NCBI RefSeq assembly: GCF_038050405.1 | Contig: NZ_CP150900.1 | Coordinates: forward strand, 3,410,001-3,474,000 | Source of the DNA: Paraburkholderia sp. IMGN_8 | GTDB taxonomy: Bacteria; Pseudomonadota; Gammaproteobacteria; Burkholderiales; Burkholderiaceae | Direction: 5' to 3' | DNA: 64,000 bases | Shown: positions 1-9,316 of the stretch, one piece after another | How positions within the stretch are numbered: position 1 is the first letter of the stretch | Layout of the letters: the number at the start of each line of letters is the position of its first letter | The notes under the pieces: generated by a model | Told to the model about the DNA's origin: nothing | Databases searched by the model: none | Seen by the model: the letters and a program-made list of their open reading frames with translations, nothing else | Program-made: the position numbers and the translations under genes

Positions 1-13
1 CACGGGCCGCCAA

Positions 14-2374
14 ATGAGCCAATACCGCTTCTCAGAGCAGCGCGAAGCCAAGCCTCGCCGCGACCCCGCCGTGTCGCGCCGCCGCTCTTTGCTCGTGATT
101 CCCGCGCTTGGCGTGCTGGTGCTGATCCTGCTTTGGACTGTGATCTTCGCGCGGCTATCGGTCGAGAAAGAAGCCACTTACCGTGAGGCGATGGCCTCTG
201 CTGCGATTCTCTCCGCGGCGTTAGAGCAGCATACGGTCAAGGCGATTCACCAAGTCGATCAGATTACCCGCTTCGTCAAATACGAGTTCGAGAAAACCCC
301 GAATCATTTCGATCTCGCCAGCACGGTGGAAAAAGGCGTGGTGCAAAGCGAGACGCTGGTGCAGGTGTCGCTGATCGACGAGCACGGCACGCTGATCGCC
401 AACACGGCCGAGCCGAACCCCAAGCGTATCGACCTATCCGACCGAGAGCACTTCAAGGTCCACGAACACGAAAACGACGATCAGCTGTTTATCAGCAAGC
501 CCGTGCTCGGCCGCGTGTCCGGCCACTGGACGCTGCAGATGACGCGGCGTCTGAATCATCCGGACGGCTCGTTCGCGGGCGTCGTGGTGGTTTCCGAAGA
601 CCCCAGCTACTTCACCAGCGACTTCTACAACAACGCGGCAATCGGCCGCGAAGGCGTGATCGCGGTGATCTCGGACAGCGGCACCGTGCTCGCACGGCGC
701 ACCGGCAGCACCGAAAACGCCAACGGCGCGTTCTCGGCAAGCGGCTCGTATCCGACCTCCGAGCATGTGTCTGGCACCTATGTCGATTCGATCGACAACG
801 TCACGCGCATTGTGTCGTACCGGCATATCGACGGCTATCCGCTCGGCGTGCTGGTCGGCCTGTCGCAAGCCGAGGAGTTCGCCGACTACAACCACACACG
901 CAACGTCTATCTGCTGATGGCGGGCTTCATCTCGCTGGCGATGCTGAGTTTCTTCGCCGTCGCGACCGGCTTGATCGGCAAGCTGCTCGGCCGCGAGCGC
1001 GAGATGACGCATCTGGTCGAATACGATCTGCTGACCGGTTTGCGCAATCGCTACGCGACATTGCAGAGCCTGCGGCAAGACGTGGCCCAGCCGGCCAATC
1101 TCGCGCGCCTCGCGATTCTCTTCATCGACCTCGACAACTTCAAGACCGTCAACGACACGCTCGGCCACAACGCCGGCGACATCGTGCTGCAAATGACGGC
1201 GTCGCGCCTCGCCGCCGCAGTCAACGACGGCGGCGCGTTGAGCCGGATCGGCGGCGACGAGTTCGTCGTCGTGATCAAGGGCGACGACGTCGAGAAGCGC
1301 GCCGTGGCGCTCGCCGAAGCCGCGGCAGAAGCGTTCGACAAGCCTTTCGAAGTACGCGGCAGTTCGTTCGTGCTGCACGCGAGCATCGGCATCGCGCTCT
1401 ACTCGGTGGCCAACGAGAGCGAGATCGACTTGCTGAAAAAAGCCGACCTGGCAATGTACAGCGCGAAAGACGCGGGCAAGAACTGCTACCAGTTCTATTC
1501 GCCGCAACTGTCGCATCGCGCGGATCATTTGATGAAGTGGGAACAGCAATTGCGCGTCGCGCTCGCCGAAGGGCAGTTGTTCCTCGCCTATCAGCCCAAG
1601 ATCGATCTGACGCGCCGCTGCATTACCGGTTTCGAAGCGCTGGTGCGCTGGAATCATCCGCAGCATGGCTTGATTCCGGCCAACGAATTCATTCCGGTCG
1701 CCGAATCGACCGGCCTGATCGTGCCGATCGGCGATTTCGTGATCGAGACCGCCTGCCGTCAGCTGGCGCTGTGGCAGCAGCAGGGTTACGACACGTTATC
1801 GCTGGCGGTGAACATCTCGGCGGTACAGTTCTGGCGCGGCGACCTGTATGAAACCGTCTCGCACGCGATCGAGGAAACCGGCATTTCCGCGCGCCGCCTC
1901 GAGCTCGAAATCACCGAGACCGCGATGATGGAGTTTCCCGAACTCGTCTCGGAGAAGATCTTCGCGTTGAAGCGTCTGGGCGTGCGTATCGCGCTCGACG
2001 ATTTCGGCACCGGCTATTCGTCGCTGTCGTATCTGAACCGCTTCTCGGTCGATACGCTGAAGGTGGATCGTTCGTTCGTCCAGGCGATTCCGGGCGATCG
2101 CAGCGTCTGCGTGATGGTCACCGCGATCGTCAATCTGGCGCGCTCGCTCGGACTCACGGTGGTGGTCGAAGGCACCGAGACCGAAGAGCAGATTGCCTGG
2201 CTGGCCGCGCTCGGTCATATCGAGGCGCAGGGTTTCCTGTTCTCGCGTCCGGTTCCAGTGGACGCCATTCCGGCGTTGCTCGAACGCTTCGGTGTGTGCG
2301 GCGTCGCGGATCGCCACGCCTCGCAAGAAATCGAAAGCACCAGCAGCGTGCCCAGCACAAGCACGAACAGCTGA
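14..2374 (+). CDS. Membrane GGDEF-EAL cyclic-di-GMP signalling protein with periplasmic sensor
   Basis: This 786-residue inner-membrane protein probably turns over c-di-GMP in response to a periplasmic signal. A first membrane helix lies near residues 28-50, a dCACHE-like periplasmic part follows to about 295, and a second helix lies near 300-325. A GGDEF domain carries RIGGDEF near residue 412, and a C-terminal EAL domain carries EALVRW near 540 and DDFGTGYSS near 662. The residues five positions before GGDEF do not form an RxxD inhibitory site. Both active-site signatures look intact, so cyclase, phosphodiesterase or both are possible; the complete EAL motifs (EITE, DDFGTGYSS, EGTETEEQ) favour phosphodiesterase output. 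The ATG at 14 is only 13 bases into the window, so a further-upstream start cannot be excluded. Confidence 0.9.
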   Translation: MSQYRFSEQREAKPRRDPAVSRRRSLLVIPALGVLVLILLWTVIFARLSVEKEATYREAMASAAILSAALEQHTVKAIHQVDQITRFVKYEFEKTPNHFDLASTVEKGVVQSETLVQVSLIDEHGTLIANTAEPNPKRIDLSDREHFKVHEHENDDQLFISKPVLGRVSGHWTLQMTRRLNHPDGSFAGVVVVSEDPSYFTSDFYNNAAIGREGVIAVISDSGTVLARRTGSTENANGAFSASGSYPTSEHVSGTYVDSIDNVTRIVSYRHIDGYPLGVLVGLSQAEEFADYNHTRNVYLLMAGFISLAMLSFFAVATGLIGKLLGREREMTHLVEYDLLTGLRNRYATLQSLRQDVAQPANLARLAILFIDLDNFKTVNDTLGHNAGDIVLQMTASRLAAAVNDGGALSRIGGDEFVVVIKGDDVEKRAVALAEAAAEAFDKPFEVRGSSFVLHASIGIALYSVANESEIDLLKKADLAMYSAKDAGKNCYQFYSPQLSHRADHLMKWEQQLRVALAEGQLFLAYQPKIDLTRRCITGFEALVRWNHPQHGLIPANEFIPVAESTGLIVPIGDFVIETACRQLALWQQQGYDTLSLAVNISAVQFWRGDLYETVSHAIEETGISARRLELEITETAMMEFPELVSEKIFALKRLGVRIALDDFGTGYSSLSYLNRFSVDTLKVDRSFVQAIPGDRSVCVMVTAIVNLARSLGLTVVVEGTETEEQIAWLAALGHIEAQGFLFSRPVPVDAIPALLERFGVCGVADRHASQEIESTSSVPSTSTNS

Positions 2375-2524
2375 TCCAGACTCGGTTGCGGCCAGATAAA
2401 CACCTGGCACGAACGGTTACAAACCGTTCATGTTAGGCGCACCACCACAAAACCGGCTACATTCACTCTGTACTGCGACACAGCGCGATGCCGGCACGCC
2501 GGCCGCACCGACGCCGACATAACA

Positions 2525-3775
2525 ATGATCCCAGAGGGTGGGCGCGTGCCGGGCGCCCGCAGCGCCATGCAGACGATCACGAGCCAGGATGCCGCCAGAC
2601 GAGGGGAACGGGAACCGCTATGGACGCTGTTCCGGGTCGTGTTCGGCCTGTCGGCGCTGTCGTGGGGTGGTCTCGCGCTCATGGCCCAGCTCGAGAACCA
2701 CTACGTCGAACGTGAAGGCCGGCTCTCGCGCGTGGCGTTTTCCGATCTGATCGCGCTCGCCTGGATGGTGCCCGGGCCGGTCGGCTGCAATGTCGCCGTG
2801 CAAGTTGGACATGCCTTGCGTGGACGCACCGGCGCCTGGGTGGCGGGCGTCGCGAGCGTGCTGCCCTTCTTCATGCTGATGACGCTGTTCGCGATCTTCT
2901 ACCGCACGCCGGTCGTACACGCCGCCGCTTCGCAGACCTTGCTCAATCACTTCAGCGTAGTGCTGGCCACGCTGATCGCGATCACCTGGTATAAACAGAC
3001 GCGCGCGCTGGTGCGCGGTAAGCTCGAATGGACTACGGTGGTGCTCGGCTGCGTGGCGCTCTTCTATGCGCGCAGTCCTGCCGCCTATGTGGTGATGCTG
3101 GGCGCGGCGTTCGGCGCCGGCTGGCTGGTCAGCCCGGCTCGCAATACACGCATTGTGGTGTCGATCGCGCGCGGCGACTGGCAATTGATGGCGGCTCTGT
3201 GCGCGTTGCTGCTGTTGTTTGCGTTGCCGCTGCCGCATCGCTATGATCTGGCGCTGCTGTGGCCGCGTCTCGCGGGCGCGGGCATGACGCTGTTCGGCGG
3301 CGGCTTCTCGGCATTGCCGGTGCTCAAGACGCTGTTCGTCACGCCGGCGATCGGCGTGTCGGATAACGACTTTACGCTGGCGTTTTCGCTATCGCCGTTA
3401 TCGCCCGGGCCGCTGCTGAATGTGGTGCCGTTCTTCGGCTACCTGGTGGATGGTTGGCCGGGCGCGCTGATTGCCACGCTCGCGCTATTTGTGCCGTCGG
3501 GTTGTCTGGTAGTGCTGGCGCAGCGCCATCTGCATCGGTTGAAGGCCAATCCGCGTTTCGAGCATGGCATGCGGATCTTGCGCGCGGTGACGACCGCATT
3601 TCTCGCGGTAGCCGTGCTGCGCATTGCGGCTCATGTACCCCTCAAACTGGAGTATCTGTTGACCGCGCTGTTCTCCGGCATGTGCTTTGCGAAGCTCAAG
3701 CTGCCGGTGTACGTGGTGTACGGGACAGTGGCCGCGGCGTGCGGGCTGTGGCTTGCGTACGGCGCCATACCGTAG
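2525..3775 (+). CDS. chrA: Chromate transporter family (ChrA/CHR) membrane protein
   Basis: This protein of about 416 residues has the two-half architecture of the long-chain CHR superfamily, which exports chromate from the cytoplasm. The first half carries SWGGLALMAQLENHYV and a PGPVGCNVAVQVG loop. The second half carries the matching LFGGGFSALPVL and SPLSPGPLLNVVPFFGY, the internal duplication typical of the family. About ten to twelve hydrophobic segments are visible. Neither the ATG at 2525 nor the alternative at 2567 has a good Shine-Dalgarno sequence, so the start is uncertain by 14 codons. Chromate specificity is inferred from the family, because many CHR proteins have no tested substrate. 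Confidence 0.85.
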   Translation: MIPEGGRVPGARSAMQTITSQDAARRGEREPLWTLFRVVFGLSALSWGGLALMAQLENHYVEREGRLSRVAFSDLIALAWMVPGPVGCNVAVQVGHALRGRTGAWVAGVASVLPFFMLMTLFAIFYRTPVVHAAASQTLLNHFSVVLATLIAITWYKQTRALVRGKLEWTTVVLGCVALFYARSPAAYVVMLGAAFGAGWLVSPARNTRIVVSIARGDWQLMAALCALLLLFALPLPHRYDLALLWPRLAGAGMTLFGGGFSALPVLKTLFVTPAIGVSDNDFTLAFSLSPLSPGPLLNVVPFFGYLVDGWPGALIATLALFVPSGCLVVLAQRHLHRLKANPRFEHGMRILRAVTTAFLAVAVLRIAAHVPLKLEYLLTALFSGMCFAKLKLPVYVVYGTVAAACGLWLAYGAIP

Positions 3776-3836
3776 GCAAGCCGGCCCGCGCCTCACAACC
3801 GTGGCTTCACAAAGCCGGGGCTTTATAAGCCGGGCG

Positions 3837-4295
3837 TCAGAACCCGCGCGACAGCACCGCAACACCGATCGTCACGACACCCAGCACGATATTGACGAGC
3901 ACCAGACGGCGGATCGTGCCGACCGCCTGCGCGCCATCCGGCCATTTCTGCGCCTGCACCGCACGGCGAATACGCGGGAACACAGCGAAGCGGATATGTC
4001 CGAAGATCAGCATCATCACGATGCCGAGGCCGGCCATCGCATGCAACGGCCACGTGGCGTGACCGCCGCCGAATTGCATCAGCAGAAAACCGCCGGTGAG
4101 CAGAATCACCAGCACTGCCGCGGCGACCCAATTGAAGAAGCGGCTGAACACCGATTCCCACAGCGGCAAGCGCAGTTGCGGCGAAAGATCGGCAATCGCC
4201 GGACGCAAACAGAAATGCGCGAACACCATTCCGCCGACCCATACGGCGACGGCAAGCAAATGCAGAAAGAGCGCGAGTTCGATAGCTTTGTTCAT
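3837..4295 (-). CDS. CopD-family integral membrane protein
   Basis: This small hydrophobic protein of about 152 residues has four predicted membrane helices and begins MNKAIELALFLHLLAVAVWV, as in CopD-like or DUF2269-like proteins. The start at 4295 is preceded by a clear GGAGAGG ribosome site, and a nine-codon upstream extension lacks one. The HLLAVAVWVGGMVFAHFCLRP segment holds His residues of the kind proposed to bind copper or haem in the family. It converges with the chromate transporter gene. Copper uptake or resistance is only a family-level guess. Confidence 0.75.
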   Translation of the reverse strand: MNKAIELALFLHLLAVAVWVGGMVFAHFCLRPAIADLSPQLRLPLWESVFSRFFNWVAAAVLVILLTGGFLLMQFGGGHATWPLHAMAGLGIVMMLIFGHIRFAVFPRIRRAVQAQKWPDGAQAVGTIRRLVLVNIVLGVVTIGVAVLSRGF

Positions 4296-4548
4296 GTTGT
4301 TTTCCTCTCCCGACGACGCCACGCCGCTTATTACGAATGATATTAGCAGCGGCTATTGAGCGCGTTCGACCGCGCACTGTACACGCAGTTCCATGCACCG
4401 GCGGCTTTCCTGACAATCTTTGTAGTTGTTATTGCAGCGCGCCCGCTTCCGCGACGGCGCTGCACCCCGAATTTTTACTGCGCACGGCGCGCGCTTGAAG
4501 TGCGACTCAAGCTAAAGCGCGCGCCGCGTTCCTACGTTTGCGTCCTGG

Positions 4549-6873
4549 TTAAGCAGCCAATACCGGACGCATGCCGTCGAGCTTCATCTTGCTCTCAGGC
4601 GCACGCCCCTTGCGCGCCCGCTTGCCGATATGCGGTGCGAGTGCGGCGCCGCTCAGCTTCTCTTCGTCGACGCGGCCGCCACGACGCGTGCCGATCAGCA
4701 CAACACCCGCATTGTTGATCGCCAGCGCCTGCACCAACGTTTCATTATCGTCGAGCGCCATCAGCGTGACACCGCGTCCACCGCCCGACAGCGTCTTCAT
4801 CTCGTCGAGGCCGAACGCCAGGAGACGCCCGCCCGAGGACAGACACGCGATATGCGTCGCATCCGGCAGCATCGGCATCGGCGCGAGCGGCGCAGCGCCC
4901 GCGTCGATCGTCATGAACGACTTGCCGGCCTTCACGCGGCTCACCATATCGCCGACCTTGGCGATAAAGCCAAAGCCGTTGCTCGACGCGAGCAGCAGCG
5001 CCTGATCTGCCGACGCCGCGTAGTAATGCATCAAATGACTGCCTGACTCGAGTTCGATCAGCGACGTGACCGGCACGCCATCACCGCGCCCGCCCGGCAG
5101 CATTGCAACGGCAACCGAATAGACGCGGCCATTGCTGCCCCACGCGACCAGCGTATCCGGCGTGCGGCACTGGAATGCCGCATAGAGCCCGTCGCCGGCC
5201 TTGAACGTGAAGCCGGCCGTATCCAGCCCGTGCCCCTTCAGCGCACGCACCCAACCCTTTTGCGACACCACCACCGTGACCGGCTCGTCGACCACGCGCG
5301 CCTCGAACGTCGCGCGCTTTTCCTGCTGGATCAGCGTGCGGCGCTCGTCGCCGTATTGCTTCGCATCGCCTTCGATTTCCTTGATGAGCAGACGCTTCAT
5401 CGCCGATTCACTGCCGAGCAGTTCTTCGAGCTTGGCCTTCTCGTCGCGCAATTCGGACAGTTCCTTCTCGATCTTGATCTTCTCGAGCCGCGCCAACTGA
5501 CGCAGCCGGATTTCAAGAATGTCCTCGGCCTGACGATCGGACAAGCCAAACGCGGCCATCAACGCGACCTTCGGTTCGTCCGACTCGCGAATGATGCGGA
5601 TGACTTCGTCGATATTCAAAAAGACGATCACCCGGCCTTCGAGGATGTGAATCCGGTCGTCGACCTTCATCAAACGATGGCGCGTGCGGCGCGTGACCGT
5701 CGCGAAGCGGAACGCGATCCACTCGTGCAGGATTTCGCTCAAACCCTTCTGACGCGGCCTGCCGTCGCCGCCCACCATCACCAGATTGAGCGAGGCATTC
5801 GATTCGAGGCTCGTATGCGCGAGCAGCGAATTGACGAACTCGGTTTGATCGATGCGGCTCGACTTCGGCTCGAACACGAGACGCACCGGCGCGTCCTTGC
5901 CCGATTCGTCGCGCACCGCATCGAGCAGCGCGAGCATCGTCTGCTTGGTCTGCAGCTGTTCGGGTGTGAGCGCCTTCTTGCCGAGCTTGATCTTCGGATT
6001 GGTTTGCTCTTCGATTTCTTCGAGCACCTTCTGCGCGGCCGTGTTCGGCGGCAGTTCGGTGATCACCAGTTGCCACTGGCCGCGCGCGAGGTCTTCTATC
6101 TTCCAGCGAGCGCGCACCTTCAGGCTGCCGCGACCGCTTTCATACGCGGCGGAAATCTCCGCTTCGCTCGAAATGATCTGGCCGCCACCCGGGAAGTCAG
6201 GACCCGGAATGTGCTGCATCAAATCGGCGTGCTGCATCTTCGGATTGCGGATCATCGCAACCGCTGCAGCCGCGACTTCGCGCAGATTGTGCGACGGGAT
6301 TTCCGTCGCCAGACCCACCGCGATACCCGAGGCGCCGTTCAGCAACACGAACGGCAGGCGCGCGGGCATCACTTTCGGCTCCTGAAACGAGCCGTCGTAG
6401 TTCGGCATGAAATCGACCGTACCCTGGTCGATTTCATCGAGCAGCAGCTTCGAGATCGGTGTGAGGCGCGCTTCGGTGTACCGCATTGCCGCTGCGCCGT
6501 CGCCGTCGCGCGAACCGAAGTTGCCCTGGCCGTCGATCAACGGATAGCGCATCGAGAAGTCTTGCGCGAGACGCACGAGTGCGTCGTACGCCGACTGGTC
6601 ACCGTGCGGGTGATACTTACCCAGCACGTCGCCGACCACGCGTGCCGACTTGACCGGCTTCGCGTTGTCGGAGAGGCCCATCTCGTTCATCGCGAACAGG
6701 ATGCGGCGCTGCACCGGCTTCTGGCCGTCGCACACGTCCGGCAGCGCGCGGCCCTTGACCACGCTCACCGCGTAATCGAGGTACTGGCGTTCCGCGTAGT
6801 TGCCGAGCGTCAGGAAGTCGCCTTCCGGCGGCGGTGGCTCGGTGAAAAGGTCGAGAGTGTTATCGTCGTCCAT
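4549..6873 (-). CDS. parC: DNA topoisomerase IV subunit A
   Basis: ParC is the breakage-reunion subunit of topoisomerase IV, which unlinks daughter chromosomes. The 774-residue length is normal. The catalytic tyrosine lies in [10 protein letters not shown] at about residue 132, and the DNA-gate helix reads [14 protein letters not shown] near 85-98. At the position of E. coli Ser80 there is Gln93, and at Glu84 there is Asp97. The C-terminal part (about 500-774) contains the beta-pinwheel repeats. The gene starts 62 bases after parE in the same leftward direction, so the two subunits are probably co-transcribed. Confidence 0.97.
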   Translation of the reverse strand: MDDDNTLDLFTEPPPPEGDFLTLGNYAERQYLDYAVSVVKGRALPDVCDGQKPVQRRILFAMNEMGLSDNAKPVKSARVVGDVLGKYHPHGDQSAYDALVRLAQDFSMRYPLIDGQGNFGSRDGDGAAAMRYTEARLTPISKLLLDEIDQGTVDFMPNYDGSFQEPKVMPARLPFVLLNGASGIAVGLATEIPSHNLREVAAAAVAMIRNPKMQHADLMQHIPGPDFPGGGQIISSEAEISAAYESGRGSLKVRARWKIEDLARGQWQLVITELPPNTAAQKVLEEIEEQTNPKIKLGKKALTPEQLQTKQTMLALLDAVRDESGKDAPVRLVFEPKSSRIDQTEFVNSLLAHTSLESNASLNLVMVGGDGRPRQKGLSEILHEWIAFRFATVTRRTRHRLMKVDDRIHILEGRVIVFLNIDEVIRIIRESDEPKVALMAAFGLSDRQAEDILEIRLRQLARLEKIKIEKELSELRDEKAKLEELLGSESAMKRLLIKEIEGDAKQYGDERRTLIQQEKRATFEARVVDEPVTVVVSQKGWVRALKGHGLDTAGFTFKAGDGLYAAFQCRTPDTLVAWGSNGRVYSVAVAMLPGGRGDGVPVTSLIELESGSHLMHYYAASADQALLLASSNGFGFIAKVGDMVSRVKAGKSFMTIDAGAAPLAPMPMLPDATHIACLSSGGRLLAFGLDEMKTLSGGGRGVTLMALDDNETLVQALAINNAGVVLIGTRRGGRVDEEKLSGAALAPHIGKRARKGRAPESKMKLDGMRPVLAA

Positions 6874-6935
6874 CTAAATTCCGTATCCGTGTTTGGCGTG
6901 AAGTTGCTTGGCGAACTGAGGCGCTACCCGCGCGC

Positions 6936-8921
6936 TCAGATGTCCGCTTCCACTTCGTTGCCCTTTTCTTCCAGCCAGCTGCGCCGCGACGCCGCTTCGC
7001 CCTTGCCCATCAGCATCGTCATACGCGCCACCGTGGCGTCGTAGTCGAGTTCGCCGAGCGCCACCGGCGTCAGGCGCCGCGTGTCGGGGTTCATCGTGGT
7101 GTCCCACAGTTGCTCCGCGCTCATTTCGCCGAGGCCTTTGAAGCGGCTGATGGACCACTGCGTTTCGCGCACACCGTCTTTGCGCAGCTTGTCGAGGATC
7201 GCTTCGAGTTCGCCTTCGTCGAGTGCGTAAAGTTTCTGCGCCGGTTTCTTGCCGCGCGCGGGCGCATCGACGCGGAACAGCGGCGGACGCGCCACGCACA
7301 CATGACCGCGTTCGATCAACTGCGGAAAGTGCTTGAAGAACAGCGTGAGCAACAGCACCTGGATGTGCGAGCCGTCCACGTCAGCGTCCGACAAGATGCA
7401 AATCTTGCCGTAACGCAGATTCGACAGGTCGACCTTGTCGTCCGGGCTATGCGGATCGACACCGATCGCCACCGAAATGTCGTGCACTTCGTTGTTCGCG
7501 AACAGACGGTCGCGCTCGGTTTCCCACGTATTCAGCACCTTGCCGCGCAGCGGCAGGATCGCCTGATATTCCTTGTCGCGGCCCATCTTCGCCGAGCCGC
7601 CCGCCGAATCGCCTTCGACCAGGAACAACTCGTTGCGGCCGATTTCCGTCGATTCGCAATCGGTCAGCTTGCCCGGCAGGACGGCCACGCCCGAGCTCTT
7701 GCGCTTCTCGACTTTTTGTCCGGCACGCGTACGTGCTTGCGCCTGCTTGATGACAAGATCGGCGAGTTTCTTGCCGTGCTCGACGTGCTGATTCAACCAG
7801 AGTTCAAGCGCCGGACGCGCGAACGACGACACCAGCTTCACCGCATCGCGGCTATTGAGGCGTTCCTTGATCTGCCCTTGGAACTGCGGATCGAGTACCT
7901 TCGCCGACAGCACGAACGACACGCGCGCGAACACGTCTTCGGCAAGCAGCTTGACGCCCTTCGGCTGCAGATTGTGCAACTCGACGAAGCTCTTCACCGC
8001 CTGGAACAAACCGTCGCGCAAGCCGGATTCGTGCGTGCCGCCCGCAGGCGTCGGAATCAGATTGACGTACGACTCGCGCATAAGCGTACCTTCTTCGCTC
8101 CACGCGACGACCCATGTAGCGCCCTCGCCTTCCGCGAACGTCTCTTCGCTGGTGCGCGAGTTTTCTACATAACGCTCGCCTTCAAAAAGAGGAATCAGCA
8201 GATCGCTGCCGTTCATGCCTTCGAGCAGATAGCCGCGCAAACCGTCTTCGTATTTCCAGCTTTGCTGCTCGCCGGTTTTCTCGTTGATCAACGTGACTTC
8301 GACGCCCGGCAGCAGCACCGCTTTCGAGCGCAGCAGACGTTGCAGTTCGCCGAGCGGCAGGTTCGGCGAATCGAAGTATTTCGGATTGGCCCACGCGGTG
8401 ACGCGCGTGCCGGACTTCTTGTCGCTACGCGCGGCGGGCCGCACTTCGAGTTCCTTGGCGACGTCGCCATTGGCGAAACTCAACTCGGCGACTTTGCCGT
8501 CGCGCCACACAGTGACGTCGAGGCGCGTGGACAGCGCGTTGGTGACCGACACGCCGACGCCGTGCAGCCCGCCCGAAAACGTGTACGCGCCGCCGGCGGC
8601 CTTATCGAACTTGCCGCCCGCATGCAGACGCGTGAACACGATCTCGACGACCGGCACGCCTTCTTCCGGATGCAGGCCGAATGGAATGCCGCGGCCGTCG
8701 TCTTCGACCGAGACCGAATGGTCCGCGTGCAGCGTGACCGTGATTTGCCGGCCGTGGCCACCGAGGGCCTCGTCCGACGCGTTGTCGATGACTTCCTGAA
8801 TGATGTGCAGCGGATTTTCGGTGCGGGTGTACATCCCAGGCCGTTGCTTGACCGGCTCCAGGCCCTTCAACACCTTGATCGACGCTTCGCTATACGCGGC
8901 GTTTGGCTTTTTCGTAGACAT
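6936..8921 (-). CDS. parE: DNA topoisomerase IV subunit B (ATPase)
   Basis: ParE supplies the ATPase of topoisomerase IV. The 661-residue protein has the GHKL ATP-binding motifs NASDEALGGHG (about 46-56) and GGLHGVGVSVTNAL, and the TOPRIM signatures FLVEGDSAGGSA and SDADVDGSHI for metal binding at the cleavage centre. It lies upstream of parC and is read in the same direction. The ATG at 8921 has only a weak upstream ribosome site. A perfect 10-bp-arm palindrome lies 29-49 bases upstream and is listed separately. Confidence 0.97.
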   Translation of the reverse strand: MSTKKPNAAYSEASIKVLKGLEPVKQRPGMYTRTENPLHIIQEVIDNASDEALGGHGRQITVTLHADHSVSVEDDGRGIPFGLHPEEGVPVVEIVFTRLHAGGKFDKAAGGAYTFSGGLHGVGVSVTNALSTRLDVTVWRDGKVAELSFANGDVAKELEVRPAARSDKKSGTRVTAWANPKYFDSPNLPLGELQRLLRSKAVLLPGVEVTLINEKTGEQQSWKYEDGLRGYLLEGMNGSDLLIPLFEGERYVENSRTSEETFAEGEGATWVVAWSEEGTLMRESYVNLIPTPAGGTHESGLRDGLFQAVKSFVELHNLQPKGVKLLAEDVFARVSFVLSAKVLDPQFQGQIKERLNSRDAVKLVSSFARPALELWLNQHVEHGKKLADLVIKQAQARTRAGQKVEKRKSSGVAVLPGKLTDCESTEIGRNELFLVEGDSAGGSAKMGRDKEYQAILPLRGKVLNTWETERDRLFANNEVHDISVAIGVDPHSPDDKVDLSNLRYGKICILSDADVDGSHIQVLLLTLFFKHFPQLIERGHVCVARPPLFRVDAPARGKKPAQKLYALDEGELEAILDKLRKDGVRETQWSISRFKGLGEMSAEQLWDTTMNPDTRRLTPVALGELDYDATVARMTMLMGKGEAASRRSWLEEKGNEVEADI

Positions 8922-9316
8922 GGTTGACTCGGGTCCGTCGGTTCATCGTTGTCCACAGGTCCTGTGGACAGGTCCGTGGACAATGCGTTGAGTTTTCAAA
9001 AAAAGCGAAACGAAACAACGGGGTTAGGTGCGGTGCCCGCGGGGCGGGCAAGCTGTTTTGTCGCCTCGCTTCCCTTCGGCGCGCTCGACGGCCGCTCGAT
9101 GCCGGCTGTACAGCCCGGCTACGTCAGCGCCGGTGCGAACGCCGGGGGAAGCCTGTTCGCGGGGTATTTTACTGATTTCGATACCGGCGGCAATTCACGA
9201 CGTGCGGGATTGGCCGTTCGGATAAGGGGCGGCGCTCAGGTTTGGTCTCTTGTTGAGACCCGCATGTGCTCCGAATGTGACACGGCCGTGACCCACGCCG
9301 ACGCCGCCCTTGCGCG
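8922..9316. other. Intergenic region, parE promoter side
   Basis: No supported gene lies here. The parE-proximal end holds the palindrome at 8950-8970. A short inverted repeat GGTCTC/GAGACC lies at 9244-9260 and has no T-tract. The plus-strand reading frames that cross this gap have no ribosome site or recognisable product. Confidence 0.6.
8950..8970. promoter_or_regulatory. Perfect palindrome upstream of parE with a third half-site
   Basis: TGTCCACAGG, one central T and CCTGTGGACA form perfect 10-base arms. A third related half, GTGGACAA, follows at 8976-8983. The left arm extended by one base reads TTGTCCACA, which matches the loose DnaA-box pattern TTNTNCACA. The position 29 bases from the parE start fits an operator or a DnaA-responsive site. 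Confidence 0.5.

Noticed and set aside
5230..7044. Long rightward frame antisense to parC
   Set aside because: It mirrors a real gene in GC-rich DNA, is rich in Arg/His/Gln and has no domain or ribosome site.
7110..8927. 605-codon rightward frame antisense to parE
   Set aside because: Same artefact of third-position GC bias; no recognisable product.
9244..9260. GGTCTC/GAGACC inverted repeat as the uup terminator
   Set aside because: It is only six bases with no T-tract in the leftward direction.
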